From positions 678,501 to 742,500 of the forward strand of contig CP033464.1 of assembly GCA_007833815.1 (NCBI GenBank): a stretch of DNA of 64,000 nt, given 5' to 3'. Shown piece after piece: positions 17,848 through 26,658 of this stretch. Below the pieces are notes generated by a model. The model saw nothing but the letters and a program-made list of their open reading frames with translations, had not been told where the DNA came from and searched no databases. Source of the stretch: Brevibacillus laterosporus. GTDB taxonomy: Bacteria > Bacillota > Bacilli > Brevibacillales > Brevibacillaceae. Position 1 is the stretch's first letter. Every line of letters begins with the position of its first letter. Both the position numbers and the translations under genes were made by a program.

Positions 17848-18019
17848 GTTTCCTCACCCTTTCTTTTACATGTTGAATATCCGTGCCTGTTTTGTTGTCT
17901 GTTATACCTTAATAAGATATCCAAATCATGTACGATCTATCAACCTTGAATAGGGGTATCTCTGATGTTACACGTAGGAAATCATGTCCAGACAACGGAC
18001 AACCTTGCACTTATCTATT

Positions 18020-19396
18020 CTAGCATATTCCTAGCGAAAGCTCTTCTTCTTTATAAAACTCTTGGTACAAAGCTATGACAGCATTGTCTGCATCTCCTGC
18101 ACTTACGCCAAACATTAAATTCACTTCAGATGATCCTTGATTGATCATTTCGATGTTAATATCCGCAATAGCTAGTGCTGTTGCTGCCCGAGCAGAAATA
18201 CCTACAGAAGAACGCATTCCTTCTCCTACCAGCATGACAAGAGCCATATTATATTGTACATGTACATCGTCGACATGCAACTCATTTTTTATTCGAGATA
18301 CAATTCGAGCTTCTTTTTCCTCTGTGAGCTGATGTTGGCGAAGGATGACTGTAATATCATCAATGCCAGATGGACTATGCTCATAAGACAAATGTTCTTC
18401 CTCAAGGATCTGCAAAAGCTTTCTACCAAAGCCAATTTCTTTATTCATCAAATATTTACTCACATAAATGCGACAAAATCCCACATCACTAGCAATACCA
18501 GCTACAATGCGAGAAGAATTATCACGTTTAGTCACAATTTTTGTACCTGGTGCTGTTGGATTATTTGTATTTTTTATGCAAACAGGAATTTCCGCACGAA
18601 ATGCAGGTATTAAAGCTTCTTCATGGAAAACGGAAAAACCAGCGTATGATAATTCCCGCATTTCTCGGTACGTAATCTCCTTTATTTCACACGGATGATC
18701 AACTAAATTTGGATTTACCGCGTACACCGAATCGACATCTGTAAAATTTTCATACAGTTCTGCTTTAACAGCAGCGGCTAGAATGGAGCCAGTCACATCG
18801 GAACCTCCACGTGAAAAGGTCGTAAGCTTACCTTCCTGCGTAAAACCAAAAAAACCTGGAAAGATTAATAACCCATCTTTCTCTTTTAATTGAGCTAATT
18901 TCTCGTAGGCTTCAGGAAGCACTTGAGCGTTGCCATATTCGCCATTGACTAGAAGGCCAGCATCTCTTGGATTAATGTACGTAGCAGAAGCTCCTAGTGT
19001 TCTTAGATATTCAGTAACCACTCTGGCACAATTATCTTCCCCTGATGCTTTTACAACGTCCATAAAGCCTTCTGGGTCTTCTCCATCCCATTGTAATAAT
19101 TTTTGTAGATTAGAGATGATTGCTTCCATGCAAGATAGTGGTAATTGCAATTCCGAGCAAATTTCTTGATAGCGATCTACAACCGCCTGCCATTCCTTTT
19201 GAGCTTGGCCATGTTCGATTTTTTTTGTCCCGAATGTAATCAGCAAATCGGTTACCTTACCATCTTCCTTATAACGCTTTCCAGGGGCTGAGACAACGAT
19301 AAGCCTACGAGTCTCATCATTCAGAATGATCTGACACACTTTTCGAATCTGTTCGGCATTAGCCAAGGAAGTACCACCAAATTTACACACTTTCAT
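18020..19396 (-). CDS. yclM: aspartate kinase III
   Basis: A 458-residue monofunctional aspartokinase. The catalytic N-terminal domain begins KVCKFGGTSLANAEQI and contains FSRGGSDVTGSILAAAVKAE (about 197-216) for ATP and aspartate binding. Two ACT domains follow (about 300-450; VMLVGEGMRSSVGISARA is typical). It phosphorylates aspartate, the first step to lysine, threonine and methionine. It best fits the B. subtilis YclM (ThrD) type by its single-gene context and length. RBS GGAGGGAACGAC. No lysine riboswitch or T-box was recognised in the upstream 280 bases. Confidence 0.9.
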   Translation of the reverse strand: MKVCKFGGTSLANAEQIRKVCQIILNDETRRLIVVSAPGKRYKEDGKVTDLLITFGTKKIEHGQAQKEWQAVVDRYQEICSELQLPLSCMEAIISNLQKLLQWDGEDPEGFMDVVKASGEDNCARVVTEYLRTLGASATYINPRDAGLLVNGEYGNAQVLPEAYEKLAQLKEKDGLLIFPGFFGFTQEGKLTTFSRGGSDVTGSILAAAVKAELYENFTDVDSVYAVNPNLVDHPCEIKEITYREMRELSYAGFSVFHEEALIPAFRAEIPVCIKNTNNPTAPGTKIVTKRDNSSRIVAGIASDVGFCRIYVSKYLMNKEIGFGRKLLQILEEEHLSYEHSPSGIDDITVILRQHQLTEEKEARIVSRIKNELHVDDVHVQYNMALVMLVGEGMRSSVGISARAATALAIADINIEMINQGSSEVNLMFGVSAGDADNAVIALYQEFYKEEELSLGIC

Positions 19397-19487
19397 GTCG
19401 TTCCCTCCACCATTCTGTATCGCTTCTCTTTGGGTTGTACATTATCCTACCTCTTGCTAATTCACATGTCTATTACATAATCCTAAG

Positions 19488-19564
19488 TATCATAAATTTT
19501 TACAGTTTGATACCCTATAAAGGAAGTTTTAGGATGCTACCAATCTGATGAGACAGGTAGCATC
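19488..19564 (-). promoter_or_regulatory. two hairpins upstream of aspartate kinase
   Basis: A perfect 9-bp stem (GATGCTACC / GGTAGCATC, 19533-19564) and a 6-bp stem (GTATCA / TGATAC, about 19489-19515) lie in the 5' leader region of the kinase gene. Neither is followed by a T-run and neither matches a riboswitch I know. The meaning is open. Confidence 0.3.
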
Positions 19565-19674
19565 ACCTTATCCGATCCTCTACTTTTTACACTCTACCAC
19601 ATAATCCGCGTGGTGAAAACTAACGTCCGCCTGGCGTGAACATTTCATACAAAAAATTTTTTTGTCATTACTCA

Positions 19675-21180
19675 TTAGAGAAGTGGTGAGAATAGACGAG
19701 CTACAGATTCGAGATATTTACGACCAAGTGGTTTCGGTTCATCCAGACTTAATCTACTATCTTTCATGTCCCGTTCAAATTGTTTCGTTAGCTCTTGAAT
19801 CACAATTGATCTCCCATAAAAAAAGGCATTAACTTCAAAGTTAAGACAAAAACTTCGGTGATCCCAATTGGCCGTTCCCACCGATGCCTGATCATCATCT
19901 ATAAGTAATACTTTTGCATGTAAAAATCCCTTATCATACAGATAAATGGTAACACCTGCTTTTTTTAACTCATCGAGAAAACTCTGGGAAGCATAATAAA
20001 CCAGCTTGCTGTCGGGAATGGCTGGTAAAATTAATGTTACCTCCACACCAGCCTGTGCTATCGTGCGCAAAGCCACCAGTAATACCTCATCAGGTATAAA
20101 ATAGGGAGAAGTAATTCTTACTGATTTTTCTGCTCGCATGATCATTTGCAGGAAGGCTTGGCGAATTAATTCCCAGCGTGCGCGAGGGTCTGTCGCTACC
20201 ATTTGAATCATATGCTCATTTTTGTACCCATGAGCCTGCTCAACAGACGGCTTACCTTCCTCTTCATCAGTCTTCTCAGCGTGTGAATGATGATTAGTGG
20301 TCATATCTATTGTAAGACCAGATACCATCTCCCAGTCTTGAATAAAGGTTTTTTGAAGCTCACCTGTGGCTTCCCCACATACTTGCAAATGAGTATCCCG
20401 CCAAAATCCCAGCTTTGGATCCTCTCCTACATATTCTTTTCCAATATTACATCCTCCAAAGAAACCGATATGATTGTCAATCACGACGATCTTGCGGTGA
20501 TTACGATAGTTAAGGCGTAGAAAAGTCTGCCAATGCTTGCGCGGACTAAACCTGAATATCTGTCCACCCGCTTGGCGTAACTCGTCAGCCCAAGCTTCGG
20601 GAAAAGTCTTGCTCCCTATATCATCAACGATAACTCGTACCTCACAGCCTTGTTCAGCCTTTTTCTTGAGTAAATCAAGCAGGGATCGCCCCACATAATC
20701 TCCTTCAATCGTATAGAACAGGACATGAATTTGATGTCTAGCTTGGTCTATTTGTTCCCATAAAGAGGTGTAAAAGGGAGCGACTTCATGAAACAATTCT
20801 ACGTGATTCCCCTGTGTTATCTGTGCCCCTACATTTGCTTGAATGAGGCGTATCAGCATAGTAGCAGTTGAGTCCAGTCTACTAGTATCGGCTGATTGGA
20901 CCGCTCCTTTTGTGTATCGCAGACCTGTTGTTTGCTGTGCTTCCGTTCTGTTTTGAGTAAGGGTTTCCTGATATTTGATATGCTGTTGATCCTTCTCTTT
21001 TTTACTCCAATTCCTCCCGACAAAAAAATAAAGGCAGATTCCAATCAAAGGAAAGCTATACACAGCTAAAATCCATAATAGTGTACGCTCTGGCTTCCGA
21101 TTATCTGTAATAATAAAACCTGCAAAAAGGAGCGTAATGCAAACATGAATGATTGTTGAAATCCAAACGAAATGAAGCAT
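19675..21180 (-). CDS. cls: cardiolipin synthase (phospholipase D family)
   Basis: A 501-residue membrane enzyme with two N-terminal membrane helices and two phospholipase D HKD motifs: NHRKIVVIDNHIGFFGGCN (about 220-240) and HAKVLLIDDDQASVGTANWD (about 415-435). It joins two phosphatidylglycerol molecules into cardiolipin and glycerol at the membrane. Between the motifs is a hydrophilic insertion rich in His, Lys and Glu (about 295-330, around NHHSHAEKTDEEEGK) that is not typical of the family core. The reading frame is intact. RBS GTGAGGGTG. Confidence 0.9.
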   Translation of the reverse strand: MLHFVWISTIIHVCITLLFAGFIITDNRKPERTLLWILAVYSFPLIGICLYFFVGRNWSKKEKDQQHIKYQETLTQNRTEAQQTTGLRYTKGAVQSADTSRLDSTATMLIRLIQANVGAQITQGNHVELFHEVAPFYTSLWEQIDQARHQIHVLFYTIEGDYVGRSLLDLLKKKAEQGCEVRVIVDDIGSKTFPEAWADELRQAGGQIFRFSPRKHWQTFLRLNYRNHRKIVVIDNHIGFFGGCNIGKEYVGEDPKLGFWRDTHLQVCGEATGELQKTFIQDWEMVSGLTIDMTTNHHSHAEKTDEEEGKPSVEQAHGYKNEHMIQMVATDPRARWELIRQAFLQMIMRAEKSVRITSPYFIPDEVLLVALRTIAQAGVEVTLILPAIPDSKLVYYASQSFLDELKKAGVTIYLYDKGFLHAKVLLIDDDQASVGTANWDHRSFCLNFEVNAFFYGRSIVIQELTKQFERDMKDSRLSLDEPKPLGRKYLESVARLFSPLL

Positions 21181-21311
21181 AAAAACACCCTCACTTTCCC
21201 GATCATGTAGGAAAATAATTCATTTGTTTGTAGGTTGCCTTCTTTCCTTTGAAATCATGAATAGTAAACACAGGGAAATAAATGATAAAAGCCAGCGGGA
21301 TCATATTTGCA

Positions 21312-21347
21312 TTGACAAAAATAATTTTTATTTTATAATAATTATAA
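21312..21347 (+). promoter_or_regulatory. katA promoter with PerR box over the -10
   Basis: TTGACA (21312-21317), 16 bases, TATAAT (21334-21339): a consensus sigma-A promoter. TTATAATAATTATAA at 21333-21347 matches the PerR consensus TTATAATNATTATAA perfectly and covers the -10, so peroxide-sensing PerR should repress here and be released by hydrogen peroxide. Confidence 0.85.
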
Positions 21348-21372
21348 ATTAGTAATTTGAATAATTTCTTTA

Positions 21373-21387
21373 TGATAATAATTATAA
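21373..21387 (+). promoter_or_regulatory. second PerR/Fur-like box before katA
   Basis: TGATAATAATTATAA matches the PerR consensus at 14 of 15 positions and lies 25 bases downstream of the promoter box, in the leader of the catalase mRNA. Confidence 0.7.
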
Positions 21388-21408
21388 TTAAAGGGGATGC
21401 TTTTATAA

Positions 21409-22860
21409 ATGGATAAAACACGTTTGACAACAAATCAAGGTGTACCTGTAGGAGATAACCAAAATTCCCGTACTGCTGGAAAAAGAGGTCCTACCACGTT
21501 AGAAGATTATCATTTAATCGAAAAATTAGCCCATTTTGATCGAGAAAGAATTCCTGAGCGTGTCGTTCATGCTAGAGGTTCAGGTGCGCATGGGGTTTTC
21601 GTAACAACTCAAGGTATGAGTTCATTTACCAAAGCAGCCTTCTTACAAGAGGCAGGACTTGAAACACCTGTCTTTGTCCGATTTTCCACTGTTATTCATG
21701 GACAGAGTTCTCCAGAAACATTACGTGACCCACGCGGATTTTCAACCAAATTTTATACAGAAGAAGGTAATTATGATCTAGTGGGAAATCATCTACCCGT
21801 ATTTTTTATTCGTGATGCTCTGAAGTTTCCTGATATGGTTCACTCCCTAAAGCCATCCCCTGATACAAATATCCAAACTCCAGACCGTTATTGGGATTTC
21901 ATGACCCTAACGCCTGAATCAACGAACATGCTGACTTGGTTGTTCTCTGATTATGGTACACCTGCCACTTATCGTCATATGGAGGGATTTGGTGTCCATG
22001 CGTTCAAATGGGTAAATGCAAGAGGTCACGTCGTTTATGTGAAGTATCACTGGAAACCAGCTCAAGGTGTAAAGAATTTATCTGCTAAGGAAGCTTCCGA
22101 GATTCAGGCAAAGGATTTTAATCACGCTACTCGTGATCTGTATGAACATATTGAAGCTGGTGACTTTCCAAAGTGGACACTGTTTGTTCAAATCATGCCT
22201 GTAGATGAGATGGATTCCCTTGATTATGATCCACTCGACCCTACAAAAATTTGGGATGAGCAAAGCTATCCATTACAAGAAGTGGGAGTGATGACTCTTA
22301 ATCGCAACCCACAAAACTTTTTTGCGGAAGTAGAACAGGTAGCCTTCTCTCCAAGTGCAACTGTGCCTGGCATCGAACCATCGGAAGATAAGCTGCTACA
22401 GGGACGTCTGTTCTCCTATCCTGATACACAACGCTATCGCTTAGGGGCTAACTACTTGCAACTACCGATTAACTGTCCGTATGCTCCTGTCCATAATCAG
22501 CAGCGTGATGGAGCAATGCAATCCCAGCAACAAAGCTCCCCTGTCAATTATGAGCCGAGCCGACATGTAGGGAATCCAGTAGAAGATCCTGCATACAAGG
22601 AATCAGAAACACCTCTTGTTGGGCATGTTAGTCGTGAAAAGATTGATAAACCTAATGATTTCGCTCAAGCTGGTGAGCGTTATCGTAGCTATAATCCCGA
22701 GGAGAAGGTCAATCTGATTGCCAATCTTGCTAACGATCTCGCTACCGTTCATGAGCGTACAAAAATGCTCGCTGTTTGCAACTTTTTCCGTGCAGATCGA
22801 GAATTTGGTATGCGCCTTGCTAGTGCTCTGCATGTAGATATTAGCTCCTATGTAAAATAA
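21409..22860 (+). CDS. katA: vegetative heme catalase
   Basis: A 483-residue clade 3 small-subunit heme catalase. The active-site His lies in RVVHARGSGAHGVF (about residue 56), the distal Asn in DLVGNHLPVFFIRDA (about 129), and the proximal heme Tyr in RLFSYPDTQRYRLGANY (about 338). It breaks hydrogen peroxide into water and oxygen in the cytoplasm. The gene is single, between two PerR-type boxes and a terminator, which matches peroxide-inducible katA of Bacillus. The Shine-Dalgarno AAAGGGG is rather far (about 12 bases) from the ATG. Confidence 0.95.
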   Translation: MDKTRLTTNQGVPVGDNQNSRTAGKRGPTTLEDYHLIEKLAHFDRERIPERVVHARGSGAHGVFVTTQGMSSFTKAAFLQEAGLETPVFVRFSTVIHGQSSPETLRDPRGFSTKFYTEEGNYDLVGNHLPVFFIRDALKFPDMVHSLKPSPDTNIQTPDRYWDFMTLTPESTNMLTWLFSDYGTPATYRHMEGFGVHAFKWVNARGHVVYVKYHWKPAQGVKNLSAKEASEIQAKDFNHATRDLYEHIEAGDFPKWTLFVQIMPVDEMDSLDYDPLDPTKIWDEQSYPLQEVGVMTLNRNPQNFFAEVEQVAFSPSATVPGIEPSEDKLLQGRLFSYPDTQRYRLGANYLQLPINCPYAPVHNQQRDGAMQSQQQSSPVNYEPSRHVGNPVEDPAYKESETPLVGHVSREKIDKPNDFAQAGERYRSYNPEEKVNLIANLANDLATVHERTKMLAVCNFFRADREFGMRLASALHVDISSYVK

Positions 22861-22880
22861 CAGACCAAAACACAATATTA

Positions 22881-22910
22881 AGCCCATCTCTTAGATCACA
22901 GAGATGGGCT
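22881..22910. terminator. bidirectional terminator
   Basis: A perfect 11-bp stem AGCCCATCTCT / AGAGATGGGCT between the convergent katA and hydroxylase genes; the T-run is short on the katA side. Confidence 0.7.
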
Positions 22911-22918
22911 ACCTGCTT

Positions 22919-23536
22919 TTATTTCATATCGTTTTGTTCCAAATTACGAGCTGTTGAGCTTCTTTCCACTTTTTTCTCATTCTTAAAGGTACCTAGTAGT
23001 ACATCAAAGGCAGGATTCGTCACTCCATACCAATAGTTTTCATTTTTATAATGATGCCAGAGGTGCATTTTCTTCATCCATCTCCCCCATGGGGTGATCG
23101 GTTGTACAGGTTGGTGCGCAATATAATGGGCCCATTCATAATAGAGCAGGTAGCCCATGATCCCAGTTACAAAGGCAACCATGAGAGAAAAATCCCTGGT
23201 GATTAAAAAAACCATACTCCCTGCGATAGCTATCAAAGGCAGGCTATACCAGGTTGGCAGGAACAATAGGTGCAATTGATCGGGAAATACATGGTGATCG
23301 TAGTGCAATCGTTTCATCATTGTCAAAAGCCAGCGTATTCTTGGTGGTTTCATATGAAAGAGAAATCGATGGATGAGGTATTCGCTGACCGCGTAGGAAA
23401 GCATTCCTGTTGCCAAAGCCATCCAAACGTAAAAACGCCCCATATCAGGAATCAACCACAGAAAGCCAAAAGCGAACAGGATGCAGATTACTAACACATC
23501 AAATTGGCTAAAGTATTGTTTTACATACTTCCTCAA
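22919..23536 (-). CDS. fatty acid hydroxylase / sterol desaturase family membrane protein
   Basis: A 205-residue protein with four hydrophobic segments and the His clusters of the membrane di-iron hydroxylase superfamily: HRFLFH (about 57), HYDHH (about 79) and HLWHH (about 163). Such enzymes hydroxylate or desaturate lipids using oxygen; the substrate here is unknown. The start is a TTG with AGGGGG nine bases upstream. It ends beside the catalase terminator and is probably separate from the upstream DUF2804 gene (53 bp gap). Confidence 0.8.
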   Translation of the reverse strand: MRKYVKQYFSQFDVLVICILFAFGFLWLIPDMGRFYVWMALATGMLSYAVSEYLIHRFLFHMKPPRIRWLLTMMKRLHYDHHVFPDQLHLLFLPTWYSLPLIAIAGSMVFLITRDFSLMVAFVTGIMGYLLYYEWAHYIAHQPVQPITPWGRWMKKMHLWHHYKNENYWYGVTNPAFDVLLGTFKNEKKVERSSTARNLEQNDMK

Positions 23537-23589
23537 CAGATTTAACCCCCTGCTTTTCTATCTCTCTAAGTGATTGCCTTTCTATCACG

Positions 23590-24612
23590 TTACCATCGTG
23601 CCTGCTGTTCTTCACAGATTCCCCAGACATCCTCTATCCTAATTACATCTCCGCCCTCCGTTTGCATAGTACCACTACATTTTCCAATATATTGCTTCAA
23701 GTGAGAGGATAATACTACATAATTTTCTCGTTTCTCCTGATAATGAATAGGTGTAAACATGAGTTGAACTCGGTCGCTACTAGTAGTTGTTATGTGCCAC
23801 GTTCTCATCGGATAGGCTGGATCGTAGAGGAACTGAATTGGTTCTGCTATTTTTTCAGCACGTTGATGGATTAGCAAGCCGTTTTCAGTCATTCCTGTTC
23901 CATCTGTCCAGCCAGCTCCTAGATTACATCCACACCAGCTTCCCTTCCATCGAAATGAACAAGTCATCCAATTCCATTTGGTATCATAGGGCCAGGCTCC
24001 ACGTCCAAAATCTAGACTGGCTGATGTTGTTTCTATTGTAAGGTTATAAATCTTACAGCCTACACGTACCGTGCCTACTGCTGCTCTTCCCGGTTGCTTT
24101 GCTGTATATTGAAATCTGGTACCGCTCCAAGGAATGACCATATGTAGGGCCTCAGTGGTTTCTGCAATACTAATTTCTGCTGTATAAGGTATTCCTCCGC
24201 TAGCCACCCCACTTGCCAGTATCGTTGTAGTCCCCTCAGTCCTAGTAAATGAAAGCTGAAGTTGCTTGTGTTTAAAATGTACGTCACTATCTACATCATC
24301 AGGCAAATATATCCCCCTCGCAAAGGGTATCTTCACCGTTTGCTCCACCTTCTGACCCGATTGCAGATCAATCAAATGAAAAAACGCTAAGCCAATGTAA
24401 TCCAAATGACAAACAGCCACCGTAATAATCACTTGATCGCTTGCAATAAACCAAAAATTCCACTTCTTTTTCCGTCCCACATGCCCCGGTATCTGACAAT
24501 TATGGAATGGATGACGCGACCAGCCAATCGCTTCTGGTCGCAATCTTCCCCGTTTGTCGCAAAGAACAATCTGTTCTGTAATCTCTCGTTCGGATTTAAC
24601 AGGAAACGACAT
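23590..24612 (-). CDS. DUF2804 domain protein
   Basis: A 340-residue soluble protein that fits the DUF2804 family along its whole length. Typical parts are CDKRGRLRPEAIGWSRHPFH near the N-terminus and DFGRGAWPYDTKWNWMTCSF in the second half, rich in Trp and Gly. The family has no established function; the fold is predicted to be beta-rich. RBS GGAGGAGG. It follows the ABC exporter pair by about 20 bp and could be the last gene of that operon. Confidence 0.8.
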   Translation of the reverse strand: MSFPVKSEREITEQIVLCDKRGRLRPEAIGWSRHPFHNCQIPGHVGRKKKWNFWFIASDQVIITVAVCHLDYIGLAFFHLIDLQSGQKVEQTVKIPFARGIYLPDDVDSDVHFKHKQLQLSFTRTEGTTTILASGVASGGIPYTAEISIAETTEALHMVIPWSGTRFQYTAKQPGRAAVGTVRVGCKIYNLTIETTSASLDFGRGAWPYDTKWNWMTCSFRWKGSWCGCNLGAGWTDGTGMTENGLLIHQRAEKIAEPIQFLYDPAYPMRTWHITTTSSDRVQLMFTPIHYQEKRENYVVLSSHLKQYIGKCSGTMQTEGGDVIRIEDVWGICEEQQARW

Positions 24613-24631
24613 ACTGTTCCTCCTCCAGGCT

Positions 24632-26653
24632 TTACACCCCTATTCTTTGCGTTTCACCTTGTTGGAGTTGATACATTTGATAATACTTGCCTTTTCGTAG
24701 CATTAATTCATCATGGTTACCTCGCTCCACGATTTCTCCTCTATCCAGTACGAGAATGCAATCTGCCTGGCGGATTGTAGAGAGTCGATGTGCGATAATA
24801 AAAGTAGTGCGTCCTTTTTTCACTACGTCTAACGCCTGCTGAATGATAGTCTCTGTTTCCGTATCAATAGAAGCTGTTGCCTCATCTAAGATTAAAATAG
24901 CTGGATCAAAGGCAAGTGCACGGGCAAATGAAACGATTTGACGTTGCCCCGCTGATAGCGTACTCCCTTTCTCAATAACAGGTTCATCGTACCCTTTGCT
25001 TAAATGGGCAAATAACTGTCTGGCTCCTACATCATCTAGAGCTTTCTCAACCTTTTCCCGAGAAATGTTCGGGTCGTCGAGGCTGACATTGCTGGCAATC
25101 GTTCCTGTGAATAAAAACGGATCTTGTAGCACGATTCCCATATGCTGACGTACATATTGTTTCGGCCATTCTTGAATCTCTTTGCCATCAATGGTTACTT
25201 TCCCTTTTGCAAAATCATAAAATCGGAACAGGACGTTCATAATGGAGCTTTTACCTGATCCCGTATGACCGACTAATGCAATGGTTTGGCCTTCTTTAGC
25301 CTCAAAGGAGATATTCTTCAGCACATATTCCTCATCCTTGTAAGCAAACCAAACATTCTCAAATTTTACATTTCCTCTATATCTGTCCATTTTACCATCT
25401 GTTACTGGAATACCCGGTTCATCCATTAATTCAAATACGCGTTCGGCTGCTACTAATGCCTGCTCTAATTGTGGTAACTGATTAACAATTCCACTAATTG
25501 GATTAAAGAGTCGAACCATGTACTCCAAGAAGGCATACATCAGTCCAAGTGAAAATGCACTGCCTAGCGTCAAAGACTGTGCTCCAAAATACCACAGCAG
25601 CAGTGCAAATCCGACGATACGCAGGAAATTGGTTAGATTGTGGGAAGTAAGTGAGTTAAGTAGCAGCATTTTGTTTTGAAACTTATAATGATCGTAGTTT
25701 AGTTCCTCGAACTCTTTCTCTGTTTCCTTTTGACGACGGAAGGCCTGAATGATAGGCATCCCTTGAATCGATTCATTAATCATGCCATTAATATCACTAA
25801 TTCTTGCCCGAATGACATGGTTATAACGAGAAGCGAAATATCGATATACGTAAATCCAAACTATCAAAATTGGAATGATCACGAGACAAATGGTACCCAA
25901 CATAGGCTCTAATATGAACATGGCAATCAGGATACCAGTAATGTAAATGATCCCCGTAAAAAAGCTAGAGAGCACAGTCAGATACAAATCACGAATAGCT
26001 TCCGTATCATTCGTCACTCGTGCAACCACTTTCCCTGCTGGTAAGTTATCAAAATATTGAATTGGGAGGCGCTGGATATGATCAAAAACATCTACACGCA
26101 TCTTCTGAATAATTTGGTTCGCTGAGATTTGTAACCAATACTTTTTCACATATAAAAGGAGGGAAATCAAGGCTAATAAGCCAAAATAAATCAAACAAAG
26201 AGTAATAAGCGGCTGTACTTCCGGCTTGTATAGAGCAAATACTTCAGCTGTGGTTAATTTTTCAGCAGGATATACCGCTTTGTTCGCCCCCTTTTGAATA
26301 AGAAGATTTCCATTTTCAATCATCCGTTCCCCATCAAAAGCAATCGGTTGATCAATGAAGTAATATTCTTTCCCTACTTGTAGAATGCGGACTTCCTTTC
26401 CTTTCTGCTCATCTGCTAGCCAATGATCACTGCGTTTGATATAGTGGTCACGATAAGCAACAGCATCACTCCCCTGATCACTCTGGTACCAACTATACTC
26501 AATGCCTCGTATATGGACATCAATCATTTGTTTGACTAAAATCGGTCCCATCAAGTCGGCAGCAACCGCTAATGACAGCATGGTTAAAGCCAAAATGAGT
26601 GTTTTCTTAAAATGCAAGGCATATTGCCATAACCTTTTAGAAGGCCTACCCAT
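24632..26653 (-). CDS. multidrug ABC exporter subunit (YheH/BmrD-like)
   Basis: A 673-residue half transporter: a six-helix membrane domain with an extra 100-residue extracytoplasmic insertion after helix 1 (about 45-150, hydrophilic), then an ATPase with Walker A GHTGSGKSS, signature TLSAGQRQ, Walker B AILILDEATASID and H-loop IAHRLSTI. The signature has SAGQ in place of SGGQ. In B. subtilis YheH (BmrD) also has a large insertion and pairs with YheI. ATG 26653 is chosen, ten bases after GGAG; a GTG at 26662 overlaps the previous stop. The substrate is unknown, but drugs are likely. Confidence 0.87.
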   Translation of the reverse strand: MGRPSKRLWQYALHFKKTLILALTMLSLAVAADLMGPILVKQMIDVHIRGIEYSWYQSDQGSDAVAYRDHYIKRSDHWLADEQKGKEVRILQVGKEYYFIDQPIAFDGERMIENGNLLIQKGANKAVYPAEKLTTAEVFALYKPEVQPLITLCLIYFGLLALISLLLYVKKYWLQISANQIIQKMRVDVFDHIQRLPIQYFDNLPAGKVVARVTNDTEAIRDLYLTVLSSFFTGIIYITGILIAMFILEPMLGTICLVIIPILIVWIYVYRYFASRYNHVIRARISDINGMINESIQGMPIIQAFRRQKETEKEFEELNYDHYKFQNKMLLLNSLTSHNLTNFLRIVGFALLLWYFGAQSLTLGSAFSLGLMYAFLEYMVRLFNPISGIVNQLPQLEQALVAAERVFELMDEPGIPVTDGKMDRYRGNVKFENVWFAYKDEEYVLKNISFEAKEGQTIALVGHTGSGKSSIMNVLFRFYDFAKGKVTIDGKEIQEWPKQYVRQHMGIVLQDPFLFTGTIASNVSLDDPNISREKVEKALDDVGARQLFAHLSKGYDEPVIEKGSTLSAGQRQIVSFARALAFDPAILILDEATASIDTETETIIQQALDVVKKGRTTFIIAHRLSTIRQADCILVLDRGEIVERGNHDELMLRKGKYYQMYQLQQGETQRIGV

Positions 26654-26658
26654 GTCTC

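Noticed and set aside
19397-19674. lysine riboswitch or T-box before aspartate kinase
   Set aside because: Hairpins exist, but the conserved lysine-riboswitch and T-box sequence elements were not found by eye.
21203-21433. 76-codon minus-strand frame over the katA promoter
   Set aside because: It is made of AT-rich promoter sequence and covers the PerR boxes; hydrophobic only because of Ile/Leu/Lys codons in AT-rich DNA.
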